Below are positions 33,500 to 46,400 of a stretch of 64,000 nt of DNA, in pieces. The DNA comes from Bufo bufo (lineage: Eukaryota > Chordata > Amphibia > Anura > Bufonidae). Each line of letters begins with the position of its first letter. Position 1 is the stretch's first letter. A program made the position numbers and the translations under genes. The notes under the pieces were generated by a model. It did no database searches and was not told where the DNA came from. It was given only the letters and a program-made list of their open reading frames with translations. The DNA lies in NCBI RefSeq assembly GCF_905171765.1, contig NC_053392.1, positions 31,612,192 through 31,676,191 of the forward strand. Direction: 5' to 3'.

Positions 33500-33830
33500 A
33501 AGCTGCCACCAAGTACATTTAACCATCAATAGTGTGGTTATTTTTTGGCAATATACTACATCAGGGGCAGGCTGAGCCTGTGTCACCCAAGTGCATTTAA
33601 CCATCAATAGTGTGGTTATTTTTTGGCCATATACTACATCAGGGGCAGGCTGAGCCTGTGTCACCCAAGTGCATTTAACCATCAATAGTGTGGTTATTTT
33701 TTGCTATATCCTACATCAGGGTCAAGCTTTCATCAAGTGCATTTAACCATCAATAGTGTGGTTATTTTTTGGCCATATACTACATCAGGGGCAAGTTGAG
33801 CCTGTCACCCAGCGCCTAAAAAATAGGCCT
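33500..33830 (+). repeat. ~83-bp tandem repeat in the hAT 5' region
   Basis: Four to five copies of AAGTGCATTTAACCATCAAT followed by AGTGTGGTTATTTTTTGGC and CTACATCAGGGGCA. Confidence 0.85.
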
Positions 33831-34247
33831 GACATTTATATTAATCCAAATCTGTACTGTTTTAGCTGGTCAAGTTATTTTTTGTGACCGTCAAAGCACA
33901 GTTTTTGTTCTGGGTTGAAAAACAATTCCCAAATTTGCAATTCTCAAAATTAGTGGTTTCTGCTGTATCAGGCCTACTTTAAATCTATCCCTAAAAGGGT
34001 ATATAAGATTCAAGTCTAATTCTGTGATTAAACGTATACCTGTCACCCAGCGCCTAAAAAATAGGCCTCACATTTATATTCAGCTAAATCTGTCATTACT
34101 GGTGTGCCTGTATTAGTGTAATACGGTACCTAAATAGATAGCCAGATAGTGTTAGGTGTCTGTAAAAAAAGGCCTGAATTTTAATTCAAGACATTGGCCC
34201 GAATAATATTTTTCTTATTGTGGTGAACGTTAACAATATGGAAAACA

Positions 34248-35360
34248 TCTAGTAAGGGACGCGGACTCGGACGTGGACATGGTCGTGGTGGTGTTAGTGG
34301 ACCCTCTGGTGCTGGGAGAGGACGTGGCCGTTCTGCCACAGCCACACGTCCTAGTGTACCAACTACCCCAGGTCCCAGTAGCCGCCAGAATTTACAGGGA
34401 TATTTGGTGGGGCCCAATGCCGTTCTAAGGATGGTAAGGCCTGAGCAGGTACAGGCATTAGTCAATTGGGTGGCCGACAGTGCATCCAGCACATTCACAT
34501 TATCTCCCACCCAGTCTTCTGCAGAAAGCGCACAGATGGCGCATGAAAAACAAGCCCATCAGTCTGTCACATCACCCCCATGCATATCAGGGAAACTGTC
34601 TGAGCCTCAAGTTATGCAGCAGTCTCTTATGCTGTTCGAAGACTCTGCTGCCAGGGTTTCCCAAGGGCATCCACCTAGCCCTTCCCCAGGGGTAGAAGAG
34701 ATAGAATGCACTAACGCACAATCACTTATGTTTCCTGATGATGAGGACATGGGAATACCACCTCAGCACGTCTCTGATGATGACGAAACACAGGTGCCAA
34801 CTGCTGCGTCTTTCTGCAGTGTGCAGACTGAACAGGAGGTCAGGGATCAAGACTGGGTGGAAGACAATGCAGGGGATGATGAGGTCCTAGACCCCACATG
34901 GAATGAAGGTCGTGCCACTGACTTTCACAGTTCAGAGGAAGAGATAGTGGTGAGACCGAGCCAACAGCGTAGCAAAAGAGGGAGCAGTGGGCAAAAGCAG
35001 AACACCCGCCGCCAAGAGACTCCGCCTGCTACTGACCGCCGCCATCTAGGACCGAGCACCCCAAAGGCAGCTTCAAGGAGTTCTCTGGCATGGCACTTCT
35101 TCAAACAATGTGCTGACGACAAGACCCGAGTGGTTTGCACGCTGTGCCATTAGAGCCTGAAGCGAGGCATTAACGTTCTGAACCTTAGCACAACCTGCAT
35201 GACCAGGCACCTGCATGCAAAGCATGAACTGCAGTGGAGTAAACACCTTAAAAACAAAGAAGTCACTCAGGCTCCCCTGCTACCTCTTCTGCTGCTGCCG
35301 CCTCAGCCTCTTCTGCTGCTACCGCCGCCTCGGCCTCTTCCTCCGCCTCTGGAGGAACGT
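34248..35360 (+). pseudogene. hAT transposase N-terminus with BED-type zinc finger, broken
   Basis: The frame in phase with the family begins with a Gly/Arg-rich tract (SKGRGLGRGHGRGG at 34248), a conserved QNLQGYLVGPNAVLRMVRPE block and a long acidic region. The BED finger follows: WHFFKQCADDKTRVVCTLCH, then TRHLHAKHEL with the paired histidines. No ATG precedes the tract in frame (ACA stands where a start would be expected), so initiation appears lost. A TAG at 35151-35153 falls just after CTLCH. The proline-rich segment after the finger loses phase at about 35300-35360. BED fingers bind the transposon ends. Confidence 0.8.
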
Positions 35361-36480
35361 TGGCACCTGCCGCCCAGCAAACATGGGATGTACCACCAAC
35401 ACCACCACCTGCGTCACCAAGCATCTCAACCATGTCACACGGCAGCGTTCAGCTCTCCATCTCACAAACATTTGAGAGAAAGCGTAAATTCCCACCTAGC
35501 CACTCTCGATCCCTGGCCCTGAATGCCAGCATTTCTAAACTACTGGCCTATGAAATGCTGTCATTTAGGCTGGTGGACACAGACCGCTTCAAACAGCTCA
35601 TGTCGCTTGCTGTCCCACAGTATGTTGTTCCCAGCCGGCACTACTTCTCCAAGAGAGCCGTGCCTTCCCTGCACAACCAAGTATCCGATAAAATCAAGTG
35701 TGCACTGTGCAACCCCATCTGTGGCAAGGTCCACCTAACCACAGATACGTGGACCAGTAAGCACGGCCAGGGACGCTATATCTCCCTAACTGCACACTGG
35801 GTAAATGTAGTGGCGGCTGGGCCCCAGGCGGAGAGCTGTTTGGCGCACGTCCTTCCGCCGCCAAGGATCGCAGGGCAACATTCTTTGCCTCCTGTCTCAT
35901 CCTCCTCCTACTCAGCTTCCTCCTCCTCTTCTTCCACCTGCTCATCCAGTCAGCCACACACCTTCACCACCAACTTCAGCACAGCCCGGGGTAAACGTCA
36001 GCAGGCCGTTCTGAAACTCATATGTTTGGGGGACAGGCCCCACACCGCACAGGAGTTGTGGGGGGTATAGAACAACAGACCGACGAGTGGTTGCTGCCGG
36101 TGAGCCTCAGGCCCGGCCTGGTGGTGTGCGATAATGAGCGAAATCTCGTTGCAGCTCTGGGACTAGCCGGTTTGACGCACATCCCTTGCCTGGCGCATGT
36201 GCTGAATTTGGTGGTGCAGAAGTTCATTCACAACTACCCCGACATGTCAGAGCTGCTGCATAAAGTGCGGGCCGTCTGTTCGCGCTTCCGGCGTTCACAC
36301 CCTGCCGCTGCTCGCCTGTCTGCGCTACAGTGTAACTTCGGCCTTCCCGCTCACCGCCTCATATGCGACGTGCCCACCAGGTGGAACTCCACCTTGCACA
36401 TGCTGGACAGACTGTGCGAGCAGCAGCAGGCCATAGTGGAGTTTCAGCTGCAGCACACACGGGTCAGTCGCACTGCGGAT
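35361..36480 (+). pseudogene. hAT transposase catalytic region, first part
   Basis: HLTTDTWTS supplies the first catalytic Asp (35744-35746). VVCDNERNLVAAL gives the second (36130-36132). IPCLAHVLNLVVQKF with the conserved Cys-His pair and DVPTRWNSTLHML (the RW motif) follow. One extra G in the run at 36058-36066 shifts the frame between them. The segment ends with a TAG (36481-36483) where the related copy at 50.5 kb has CAG. Confidence 0.85.
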
Positions 36481-36483
36481 TAG

Positions 36484-37539
36484 CCCCACTTCACCACCAA
36501 TGACTGGGCCTCCATGCGAGACCTGTGTGCCCTGTTGCGCTGTTTCGAGTACTCCACCAACATGGCCAGTGGCAATGACGCCGTTATCAGCGTTACAATA
36601 CCACTTCTATGTCTCCTTGAGAAAACACTTAGGGCGATGATGGAAGAGGAGGTGGCCCAGGAGGAGGAGGAGGAAGAGGGGTCATTTTTAGCACTTTCAG
36701 GCCAGTCTCTTCGAAGTGACTCAGAGGGAGGTTTTTTGCAACAGCAGAGGCCGGGTACAAATGTGGCCAGACAGGGCCCACTACTGGAGGACGAGGAGGA
36801 CGAGGATGAGGAGAAGGTGGAGGAGGATGAGGATGAAGCAGGTTCACAGCGGGCAGGAACCCAATGCAGCTCGGGTCCATCACTGGTGCGTGGCTGGGGG
36901 GAAACACAGGACGATGACGATACGCCTCCCACAGAGGACAGCTTGTCCTTTCCTCTGGGCAGCCTGGCACACATGAGCGACTACATGCTGCAGTGCCTGC
37001 GCAACGACAAGCGCACGTTGGTAGACGCGCTACTGAGAGCATTCCCAAATGTCACAGGGGAACAAGTGGAAGCCCAAGGCGAAGGCAGAGGAGGAGCAAG
37101 AGGTCGCCAACGCAGCTGTGTCACGGCAAGCTACTCTGAGGGCAGGGTTAGCATTGCAGAGATGTGGAAAAGTTTTGTCACCACGCCACAGCTAACTGCA
37201 CCACCACCTGATACGGAACGTGTTAGCAGGAGGCATCATTTCAATAAGATGGTGGAACAGTACCTGTGCACACCCCTCCACGTACTGACTGATGGTTCGG
37301 CCCCATTCAACTTCTGGGTCTCCAAATTGTCCACGTGGCCAGAGCTAGCCTTTTATGCCTTGGACGTGCTGGCCTGCCCGGCGGCCAGCGTTTTTTCTGA
37401 ACGTGTATTCAGCAAGGCAGGGGGCGTCATTACAGACAAACGCAGCTGCCTGTCTACAGCCAATGTGGACAAGCTGACGTTCATAAAAATGAACCAGGCA
37501 TGGATCCCACAGGACCTGTCCATCCCTTGTGCAGATTAG
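36484..37539 (+). pseudogene. hAT transposase C-terminus including dimerisation domain
   Basis: In the same frame after the TAG: NDWASMRDLCALLRCFEYST, LLCLLEKTLRAMMEEE, an acidic stretch, DYMLQCLRNDKRTLVDALL, and the dimerisation domain NFWVSKLSTWPELAFYALDV ... SERVFSKAGGVITDKRSCLS, ending at TAG 37537-37539. Relative to the copy at 49376-50239 it lacks about 40 codons between RNDKR and TLVDALL. The missing part contains the conserved DPRYK motif, so the protein would be defective even without its stops. Confidence 0.85.
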
Positions 37540-37689
37540 ACATTAACTACCTCCCCTTAACAATATATTATTGTACTCCAGGGCACTTCCTCATTGAATC
37601 CTATTTTTATTTTCATTTTACCATTATATTGCGGGGCAACCCAAAGTTGAATGAACCTCTCCTCTCTCTGGGTGCCGGGGCCTAAAAAT

Positions 37690-38880
37690 ATCTAACAGTG
37701 GCCTGTTCCAGTGGTGGGTGACATGAAGCCTGATTCTCTGCTATGATATGAAGACTGATTCTCTGCTATGACATAGAGACTGATTCTCTGCTGACATGAA
37801 GCCTGAATCTCTGTTATGGGACCTCTCTCCTCTGCCTGGGTGCCTGGGCCTAAATATGTGACAGTGGACTGTTCCAGTGGTGGGTGACGTGAAGCCTGAT
37901 TCTCTGCTATGTCATGAAGACTGATTCTCTGCTGACATGAAGCCTGAATCTCTGTTATGGGACCTCTCTCCTCTGCCTGGGTGCCTGGGCCTAAATATGT
38001 GACAGTGGACTGTTCCAGTGGTGGGTGACGTGAAGCCTGATTCTCTGCTATGACATGAAGACTGATTCTCTGCTGACATGAAGCCTGAATATCTGTTATG
38101 GGACCTCTCTCCTCTGCCTGGGTGCCTGGGTCTAAATATGTGACAGTGGCCTGTTCCAGTGGTGGGTGACGTGAAGCCTGATTCTCTGTTACGGGACCTC
38201 TCTCCTCTGCCTGGGTGCCTGGGCCTAAAAATATCTGACAGTGGCCTGTTCCAGTGGTGGTTGACGTGAAGCCTGATTCTCTGCTATGACATGAAGACTG
38301 ATTCTCTGCTGACATGAAGCCTGAATCTCTGTTATGGGACCTCTCTCCTCTGTTTGGGTGTCGGGGCCTAAAAATATCTGACAGTGGCCTGTTCCAGTGG
38401 TGGGTGACGTGAAGCCTGATTCTCTGCTATGACATGAAGACTGATTCTCTGCTGACATGAAGCCTGAATCTCTGTTATGGGACCTCTCTCCTCTGCCTGG
38501 GTGTCTGGGCCTAAAAATGTGACAGTGGACTGTTCCAGTGGTGGGTGACGTGAAGCCTGATTCTCTGCTATGACATGAAGACTGATTCTCTGCTGACATG
38601 AAGCCAGATTCTCTGTTATGGGACCTCTCTCCTCTGCCTGGGTGCCTGGATCTAAATATCTGACAATGGACTGTTCCAGTGTTGGGTGGCGTAAAGCCTG
38701 ATTCTCTGCTATGACATGCAGACTGATTCTCTGCTGACATGAAGCCAGATTCTCTGTTACGGGACCTCTCTCCTCTGCCTGGGTGCCGGGGCCTAAATAT
38801 ATGACAATGGACTGTTACAGCGGTGGGTGACGTGAAGCCAGATTCTCTGCTATCCAGATTCTCTGCTATGGGACCTCTCT
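37690..38880 (+). repeat. ~140-bp tandem array in the hAT 3' region
   Basis: About eight copies of a unit containing GTGGTGGGTGACGTGAAGCC, TGATTCTCTGCTATGACATG and GGACCTCTCTCCTCTGCC. The resulting long minus-strand open frames are repeat by-products. Confidence 0.9.
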
Positions 38881-39063
38881 CCAATTGATATTGGATAATT
38901 TTTATTTATTTTATTTTTATTCATTTCCCTATCCACATTTGTTTGCAGGGGATTTACCTACATGTTGCTGCCTTTTGCAGCCCTCTAGCTCTTTCCTGGG
39001 CTGTTTTACAGGCTTTGACTTCAATGGGGTTCGGGTTCGGGACGAAGTTCGGGTCGGGTAGAG

Positions 39064-39500
39064 ATGGAGGAGAGGAGGGAGATGCCGCTGCAGCTTCTCA
39101 ATCTTTGTTTCAGAGAAACCACTTGAGTGAAGGGGAACCCCTATTTCTTCTACCACTTCCACCTGCTATTTGTGTATGCCAATTTAATAAGAGGTAACAA
39201 CTGGATAGTAAAATGGGCCAACATCCTGCCCACAGCTATATATAGTGCTTTCAGCTGCAGTATTTTAAAAGTACTGGTCGACAGGATCGAATCTATTAAA
39301 GCAGGCATACTGCTGATTAAAACGATACCCGTCTTGTGAAAATCTATTGTGGCGTTCCTGAGAAAAACATAAAGAATAAAATACTTTTTTTCTCAGGAAC
39401 GCCACAGCCGATTTTCACAAGACAGGTATTATTTTAATCTGCAGGATCAACTCTGGCTCAATAGGGTTGATCTTAGCAAGAGGTGCCCTTTTAAACTCCA
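39064..39500. other. Unassigned sequence with a ~50-bp hairpin
   Basis: GACAGGTATTATTTTAATCTG / AAAACGATACCCGTCTTG-type arms at about 39313-39365 and 39393-39443 are near reverse complements (CTTGTGAAAATC...GTGGCGTTCCTGAG), forming a hairpin with a T/A-rich loop. No gene seen. Confidence 0.5.
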
Positions 39501-39925
39501 CTGATTTTCCCAACACCGATGATTCTTCGGACATTTACACAATACTGACCAACACAACCTGACTCCCAATTCAAAAAAATCTTTCAATTGGCCTGCTAAA
39601 AAAAACTTTAAAGAACATATCAGGAACTGCAAGTCCCCCTTTATCTTTTGGCACCTGCAAATGGAAAAGAGCCATTCTGGGCCGTTTATCCCTCCAAAAT
39701 TAACTCAGTAAATAGTGCATCAATTGTCCTAAACACTTTAGGGTGGAATTCACACTGGGCTACTTGCCAACAAACAAATGAAAAGTTAGGGAAGTACAAC
39801 CATTTTACATCATGCCATCAGAAGCTATAGATAAAGGAAGACAATTTTTCCCCTCAATCTATGGATCAAGGGGATCATATTCAGATAAACATAATCCTCA
39901 ATTTTCCTAAGCACCATCATCCCCA
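39500..39925 (-). pseudogene. L1 ORF2 C-terminal fragment, inverted copy
   Basis: The minus strand reads FFLAGQLKDFFELGVRLCWS and other L1 ORF2 landmarks and mirrors 31738-32180 with many substitutions. It abuts the inverted minisatellite at 39926. Confidence 0.65.
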
Positions 39926-40440
39926 AGTAAGGGGGAATCAAGAGTGAGGGTGCAAGCATCCAAAGGAAAATCAAGGGTAAAGTTGCCAGCATTCAAGAGA
40001 AAATCAAGGGTGACAGTGCCAGCATCCAAGGGGGAATCAAGGGTGAGGGTACCACCATCCAAGGGAGAATCAATGGTGAGGGTGCCAGCATCTAATGGGA
40101 ATCAAGGCAGAGGGAGCCATCATCCAAGGGGAAATCAAGGGTGCGTGTGCTAGCATCCAAGGGGGAATTAAGCGCAAGGGTACCATCATCCAGGGGGAAT
40201 CAAGGGTGAGGGTGCCAGCAATCAAGGGAAAATCAAGGGTGAGGTTGCCAGCATCCAAGGGGGAATCAAGGGCGAGAGTTCCAGAACCCAAGGGGGAATC
40301 ATGGGAGAGGGTGCCAGCATCCAAGGGGGAATAAAGGGCGAAGGTGCCAGCATCCAAGGGGAATCAAGGGCAGGGGTGCCAGCATCCAAGAGAGAATCAA
40401 GGCCAAGGGAGCCAGCATCCAAATGGCAAACAAGGACGAA
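39926..40440 (-). repeat. 30-bp minisatellite, inverted shorter copy
   Basis: About 17 copies of the reverse complement of the 29-31.7-kb unit (GGGGGAATCAAGGGTGAGGG then TGCCAGCATCCAA). Both copies lie next to the same part of L1, so the arrangement was probably duplicated as a block. Confidence 0.9.
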
Positions 40441-40953
40441 GGTGCCATCACCGCTTTAGAAATCAGGGGTGAGGGACCCCCATCAATCTAATAGTTATCC
40501 AGAATCCTGTAGATAGGGGAAGTTATACCATTAATGCCTGGTTTAATATTTACTTCCAGTGTTTAGTAGGATTCTTTATAAACATTCATAGGCTATCTTT
40601 AGGACAGTCCCCTGAGGAACCCTGTCAATCAGTACAGTGAAGAAGCCCCACATAAATGAAGGGGACAAGCTGCAGTTTGTGAAAGCAATGAGGGGCCTTG
40701 GCAGTGGACCAGCTGGCTGCTGTAACCCTCCTTGATCAGCTGATTCACTGGCAGTCGCTGTGTATAGTCTCCACTTACCCTCTAGTGACCACTACAGGGG
40801 AACTGTAGAACTACTTGGCAGTTGCCCAAATTAAATGTAATGCATTGGGTCCACCAAGCTGACACAGATGTGACAAGCAGGGGGCTCTGTTTATAATGTC
40901 CATATGCCCTAACAGAACATATTAACTGGGGTTGTCATGAGGAAACAACTGCT
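40441..40953. other. Apparently unique sequence
   Basis: No coding frame of note, no repeat and no element ends recognised. This is one of the few stretches that could be ancestral host DNA. Confidence 0.4.
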
Positions 40954-41054
40954 TTAACCACTTCCCGCAACTGTAACGCCGAAAGGCGTCATTGCGGCGG
41001 CTCCCCCAGGCTACGCTAACGCCAATAGGCGTCATCTCGCGTGAGCCGAGATTT

Positions 41055-41275
41055 CCTGTGAACGCGCGCACACAGGCGCGCGCGCTCACAGGAACGGAAG
41101 GTAAGAGAGTTGATCTCCAGCCTGCCAGCGGCGATCGTTCGCTGGCAGGCTGGAGATGTGTTTTTTTTAACCCCTAACAGGTATATTAGACGCTGTTTTG
41201 ATAACAGCGTCTAATATACCTGCTACCTGGTCCTCTGGTGGTCCCCTTTGTTTGGATCGACCACCAGAGGACACA
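41055..41275. repeat. Cluster of four hairpins, copy 2
   Basis: Same four inverted repeats in the same order as at 14705-14935, nearly unchanged. Confidence 0.85.
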
Positions 41276-41364
41276 GGTAGCTCAGTAAAGTAGCACCAAG
41301 CACCACTACACTACACTACACCCCCCCCCCCCGTCACTTATTAACCCCTTATTAGCCCCTGATC

Positions 41365-43425
41365 ACCCCTGATCACCCCATATAGACTCCCTGATCACCC
41401 CCCTGTCATTGATCACCCCCCTGTCATTGATCACCCCCCTGTAAAGCTCCATTCAGACGTCCGCATGATTTTTACGGATCCACTGATAGATGGATCGGAT
41501 CCGCAAAACGCATCCGGACGTCTGAATGAAGCCTTACAGGGGCGTGATCAATGACTGTGGTGATCACCCCATATAGACTCCCTGATCACCCCCCTGTCAT
41601 TGATTACCCCCCTGTCATTGATTACCCCCCTGTAAAGCTCCATTCAGACGTCCGCATGATTTTTACGGATCCACTGATAGATGGATCGGATCCGCAAAAC
41701 GCATCCGGACGTCTGAATGAAGCCTTACAGGGGCATGATCAATGACTGTGGTGATCACCCCATATAGACTCCCTGATCACCCCCCTGTAAAGCTCCATTC
41801 AGATGTCCGCATGATTTTTACGAATGCACTGATAGATGGATCGGATCCGCAAAACGCATCCGGACGTCTGAATGAAGCCTTACAGGGGCATGATCAATGA
41901 TTGTGGTGATCACCCCATATAGACTCCCTGATCACCCTCTTGTCATTGATTACACCCCTGTCATTGATCACCCCCCTGTCATTGATTACCCCCCTGTAAA
42001 GCTCCATTCAGATGTCCGCATGATTTTTACGGATGCACTGATAGATGGATCGGATCCGCAAAACGCATCCGGACGTCTGAATGAAGCCTTACAGGGGCGT
42101 GATCAATGACTGTGGTGATCACCCCATATAGACTCTCTGATCACCCCCCTGTAAAGCTCCATTCAGATGTCCGCATGATTTTTACGGATGCACTGATAGA
42201 TGGATCGGATCCGCAAAACGCATCCGGACGTCTGAATAAAGCCTTACAGGGGCATGATCAATGATTGTGGTGATCACCCCATATAGACTCCCTGATCACC
42301 CCCCTGTCATTGATTACACCCCTGTCATTGATCACCCCCCTGTAAAGCTCCATTCAGATGTCCGCATGATTTTTACGGATGCACTGATAGATGGATCGGA
42401 TCCGCAAAACGCATACGGACGTCTAAATGAAGCCTTACAGGGGCATGATCAATGACTGTGGTGATCACCCCCCTGTCATTGATTACCCCCCTGTAAAGCT
42501 CCATTCAGATGTCCGCATGATTTTTACGGATGCACTGATAGATGGATCGGATCCGCAAAACGCATCCGGACGTCTGAATGAAGCCTTACAGGGGCATGAT
42601 CAATGACTGTGGTGATCACCCCCCTGTCATTGATTACCCCCCTGTAAAGCTCCATTCAGATGTCCGCATGATTTTTACGGATGCACTGATAGATGGATCG
42701 GATCCGCAAAACGCATCCGGACGTCTGAATGAAGCCTTACAGGGGCGTGATCAATGACTGTGGTTATCACCCCATATAGACTCCCTGATCACCCCCCTGT
42801 CATTGATTACACCCCTGTCATTGATCACCCCCCTGTAAAGCTCCATTCAGATGTCCGCATGATTTTTACGGATCCACTGATAGATGGATCGGATCCGCAA
42901 AACGCATCCGGACGTCTGAATGAAGCCTTACAGGGGCATGATCAATGACTGTGGTGATCACCCCATATAGACTCCCTGATCACCCCCCTGTCATTGATTA
43001 CCCTCCTGTCATTGATTACCCCCCTGTAAAGCTCCATTCAGACGTCCGCATGATTTTTACGGATCCACTGATAGATGGATCGGATCCGCAAAACGCATCC
43101 GGACGTCTGAATGAAGCCTTACAGGGGCATGATCAATGACTGTGGTGATCACCCCATATAGACTCCCTGATCACCCCCCTGTCATTGATTACCCCCCTGT
43201 AAAGCTCCATTCAGATGTCCGCATGATTTTTACGGATGCACTGATAGATGGATCGGATCCGCAAAACGCATACGGACGTCTGAATGAAGCCTTACACGGG
43301 CGTGATCAATGACTGTGGTTATCACCCCATATAGACTCCCTGATAACCCCCCTGTCATTGATCACCCCCCCTGTCATTGATCACCCCCCCTGTCATTGAT
43401 CACCCCTCTGTAAGGCTCCATTCAG
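41365..43425 (+). repeat. Satellite array, about 150-208-bp unit, about twelve copies
   Basis: The same unit as at 15010, starting CATATAGACTCCCTGATCAC, with an inverted TTCAGATGTCCG pair in each copy. Two consecutive units near 42450 and 42610 lack the CATATAG head. Confidence 0.9.
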
Positions 43426-43429
43426 ACAT

Positions 43430-46400
43430 TTTTTTGGCCCAAGTTAGCGGAATTATTATTTTTTTTTTCTTACAAAGTCTCATATTCCACTAACTTGTGT
43501 CAAAAAATAAAATCTCACATGAACTCACCATACCCCTCACGGAAACCAAATGCGTAAAATTTTTTAGACATTTATATTCCAGACTTCTTCTCACGCTTTA
43601 GGGCCCCTAGAATGCCAGGGCAGTATAAATACCCCACATGTGACCCCATTTCGGAAAGTAGACACCCCCAGGTATTCCGTGAGGGGCATATTGAGTCCAT
43701 GAAAGATTGAAATTTTTGTCCCAAGTTAGCGGAACGGGAGACTTTGTGAGAAAAAAATTAAAAATATCAATTTCCGCTAACTTGTGCCAAAAAAAAAAAA
43801 ATTTCTATGAACTCGCCATGCCCCTCATTGAATACCTTGGGGTGTCTTCTTTCCAAAATGGGGTCACATGTGGGGTATTTATACTGCCCTGGCATTCTAG
43901 GGGCCCCAAAGCGTGAGAAGAAGTCTGGTATCCAAATGTCTAAAAATGCCCTCCTAAAAGGAATTTGGGCACCTTTGCGCATCTAGGCTGCAATAAAGTG
44001 TCACACATCTGGTATCGCCGTACTCAGGAGAAGTTGGGGAATGTGTTTTGGGGTGTCATTTTACATATACCCATGCTGGGTGAGAGAAATATCTTGGTCA
44101 AATGCCAACTTTGTATAAAAAAATGGGAAAAGTTGTCTTTTGCCAAGATATTTCTCTCACCCAGCAAGGGTATATGTAAAATGACACCCCAAAACACATT
44201 CCCCAACTTCTCCTGAATACGGCGATACCACATGTGTGACACTTTTTTGCAGCCTAGGTGGGCAAAGGGGCCCATATTCCAAAGAGCACCTTTAGGATTT
44301 CACAGGTCATTTACCTACTTACCAAACATTAGGGCCCCTGGAAAATGCCAGGGCAGTATAACTACCCCACAAGTGACCCCATTTTGGAAAGAAGACACCC
44401 CAAGGTATTCCGTGAGGGGCATGGCAAGTTCCTAGAATTTTTTATTTTTTGTCACAAGTTAGTGGAAAATGCAGATTTTTTTTTTTTTTTTTTTTCATAC
44501 AAAGTCTCATATTCCACTAACTTGTGACAAAAAATAAAAACTTCCATGAACTCACTATGCCCATCAGCGAATACCTTGGGGTCTCTTCTTTCCAAAATGG
44601 GGTCACTTGTGGGGTAGTTATACTGCCCTGGCATTCTAGGGGCCCAAATGTGTGGTAAGGAGTTTGAAATCAAATTCTGTAAAAAATGACCTGTGAAATC
44701 CGAAAGGTGCTCTTTGGAATATGGGCCCCTTTGCCCACCTAGGCTGCAAAAAAGTGTCACACATCTGGTATCCCCGTACTCAGGAGAAGGTGGGGAATGT
44801 GTTTTGGGGTGTCATTTTACATATACCCCTGCTGGGTGAGAGAAATATCTTGGCAAAAGACAACTTTTCCCATTTTTTTATACAAAGTTGGCATTTGACC
44901 AAGATATTTATCTCACCCAGCATGGGTATATGTAAAAAGACACCCCAAAACACATTCCTCAACTTCTCCTGATTACAGAGATACCAGATGTGTGACACTT
45001 TTTTGCAGCCTAGGTGGGCAAAGGGGCCCATATTCCAAAGAGCACCTTTCGGATTTCACAGGTCATTTTTTACAGAATTTGATTTCAAACTCCTTACCAC
45101 ACATTTGGGCCCCTAGAATGCCAGGGCAGTATAACTACCCCACAAGTGACCCCATTTTGGAAAGAAGAGACCCCAAGGTATTCGCTGATGGGCATAGTGA
45201 GTTCATGGAAGTTTTTATTTTTTGTCACAAGTTAGTGGAATATGAGACTTTGTATGAAAAAAAAAATAAAATCATCATTTTCCACTAACTTGTGACAAAA
45301 AATAAAAAATTCTAGGAACTTGCCATGCCCCTCACGGAATACCTTGGGGTGTCTTCTTTCCAAAATGGGGTCACTTGTGGGGTAGTTCTACTGCCCTGGC
45401 ATTCTAGGGGCCCGAATGTGTGGTAAGGAGTTTGAAATCAAATTCTGTAAAAAATGACCTGTGAAATCCGAAAGGTGCTCTTTGGAATATGGGCCCCTTT
45501 GCCCACCTAGGCTGCAAAAAAGTGTCACACATCTGGTATTGCCGTACTCAGGAGAAGGTGGGGAATGTGTTTTGGGGTGTCATTTTACATATACCCATGC
45601 TGGGTGAGAGAAATATCTTGGCAAAAGACAACTTTTCCCATTTTTTTATACAAAGTTGGCATTTGACCAAGATATTTATCTCACCCAGCATGGGTATATG
45701 TAAAATGACACCCCAAAACACATTCCTCAACTTCTCCTGAGTACGTAGATACCAGATGTGTGACACTTTTTTGCAGCCTAGGTGGGCAAAGGGGCCCACA
45801 TTCCAAAGAGCACCTTTCGGATTTCACTGGTCATTTTTTACAGAATTTGATTTCAAACTCCTTACCACACATTTGGGCCCCTAGAATGCCAGGGCAGTAT
45901 AACTACCCCACAAGTGACTCCATTTTGGAAAGAAGAGACCCCAAGGTATTTCGTGATGGGCATAGTGAGTTCATAGAACTTTTTATTTTTTGTCACAAGT
46001 TAGTGGAATATGAGACTTTGTTTGAAAAAAAAAAAAAAAAAAAAAATCATCATTTTCCACTAACTTGTGACAAAAAATAAAAAATTCTAGGAACTTGCCA
46101 TGCCCCTCACGGAATACCTTGGGGTGTCTTCTTTCCAAAATGGGGTCACTTGTGGGGTAGTTCTACTGCCCTGGCATTCTAGGGGCCCGAATGTGTGGTA
46201 AGGAGTTTGAAATCAAATTCTGTAAAAAATGACCTGTGAAATCCGAAAGGTGCTCTTTGGAATATGGGCCCCTTTGCCCACCTAGGCTGCAAAAAAGTGT
46301 CACACATCTGGTATTGCCGTACTCAGGAGAAGGTGGGGAATGTGTTTTGGGGTGTCATTTTACATATACCCATGATGGGTGAGAGAAATATCTTGGCAAA

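Larger units (their letters stand above)
32987..39063 (+). mobile_element. Large hAT transposon with broken transposase
   Basis: The left end TAGGGATGAGCGAACCCG begins at 32987 and is followed by a CCCGAACTGTATAGTTCGGG hairpin. The 5' non-coding part has a tandem repeat, a full-length hAT transposase pseudogene follows (34248-37539), then a ~140-bp tandem array, and finally GGGTTCGGGTTCGGGACGAA near 39040-39063, where the right end appears truncated. No right-hand TAG...CTA end or 8-bp duplication was found. Confidence 0.8.

Noticed and set aside
34253..37539. Domesticated hAT transposase gene
   Set aside because: Lost start, two in-frame stops, at least two frameshifts and a deletion of a conserved block show decay and not host use.
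37692..38884. Minus-strand frames of over 200 codons across the 140-bp array
   Set aside because: By-products of the tandem repeat in the hAT 3' region.
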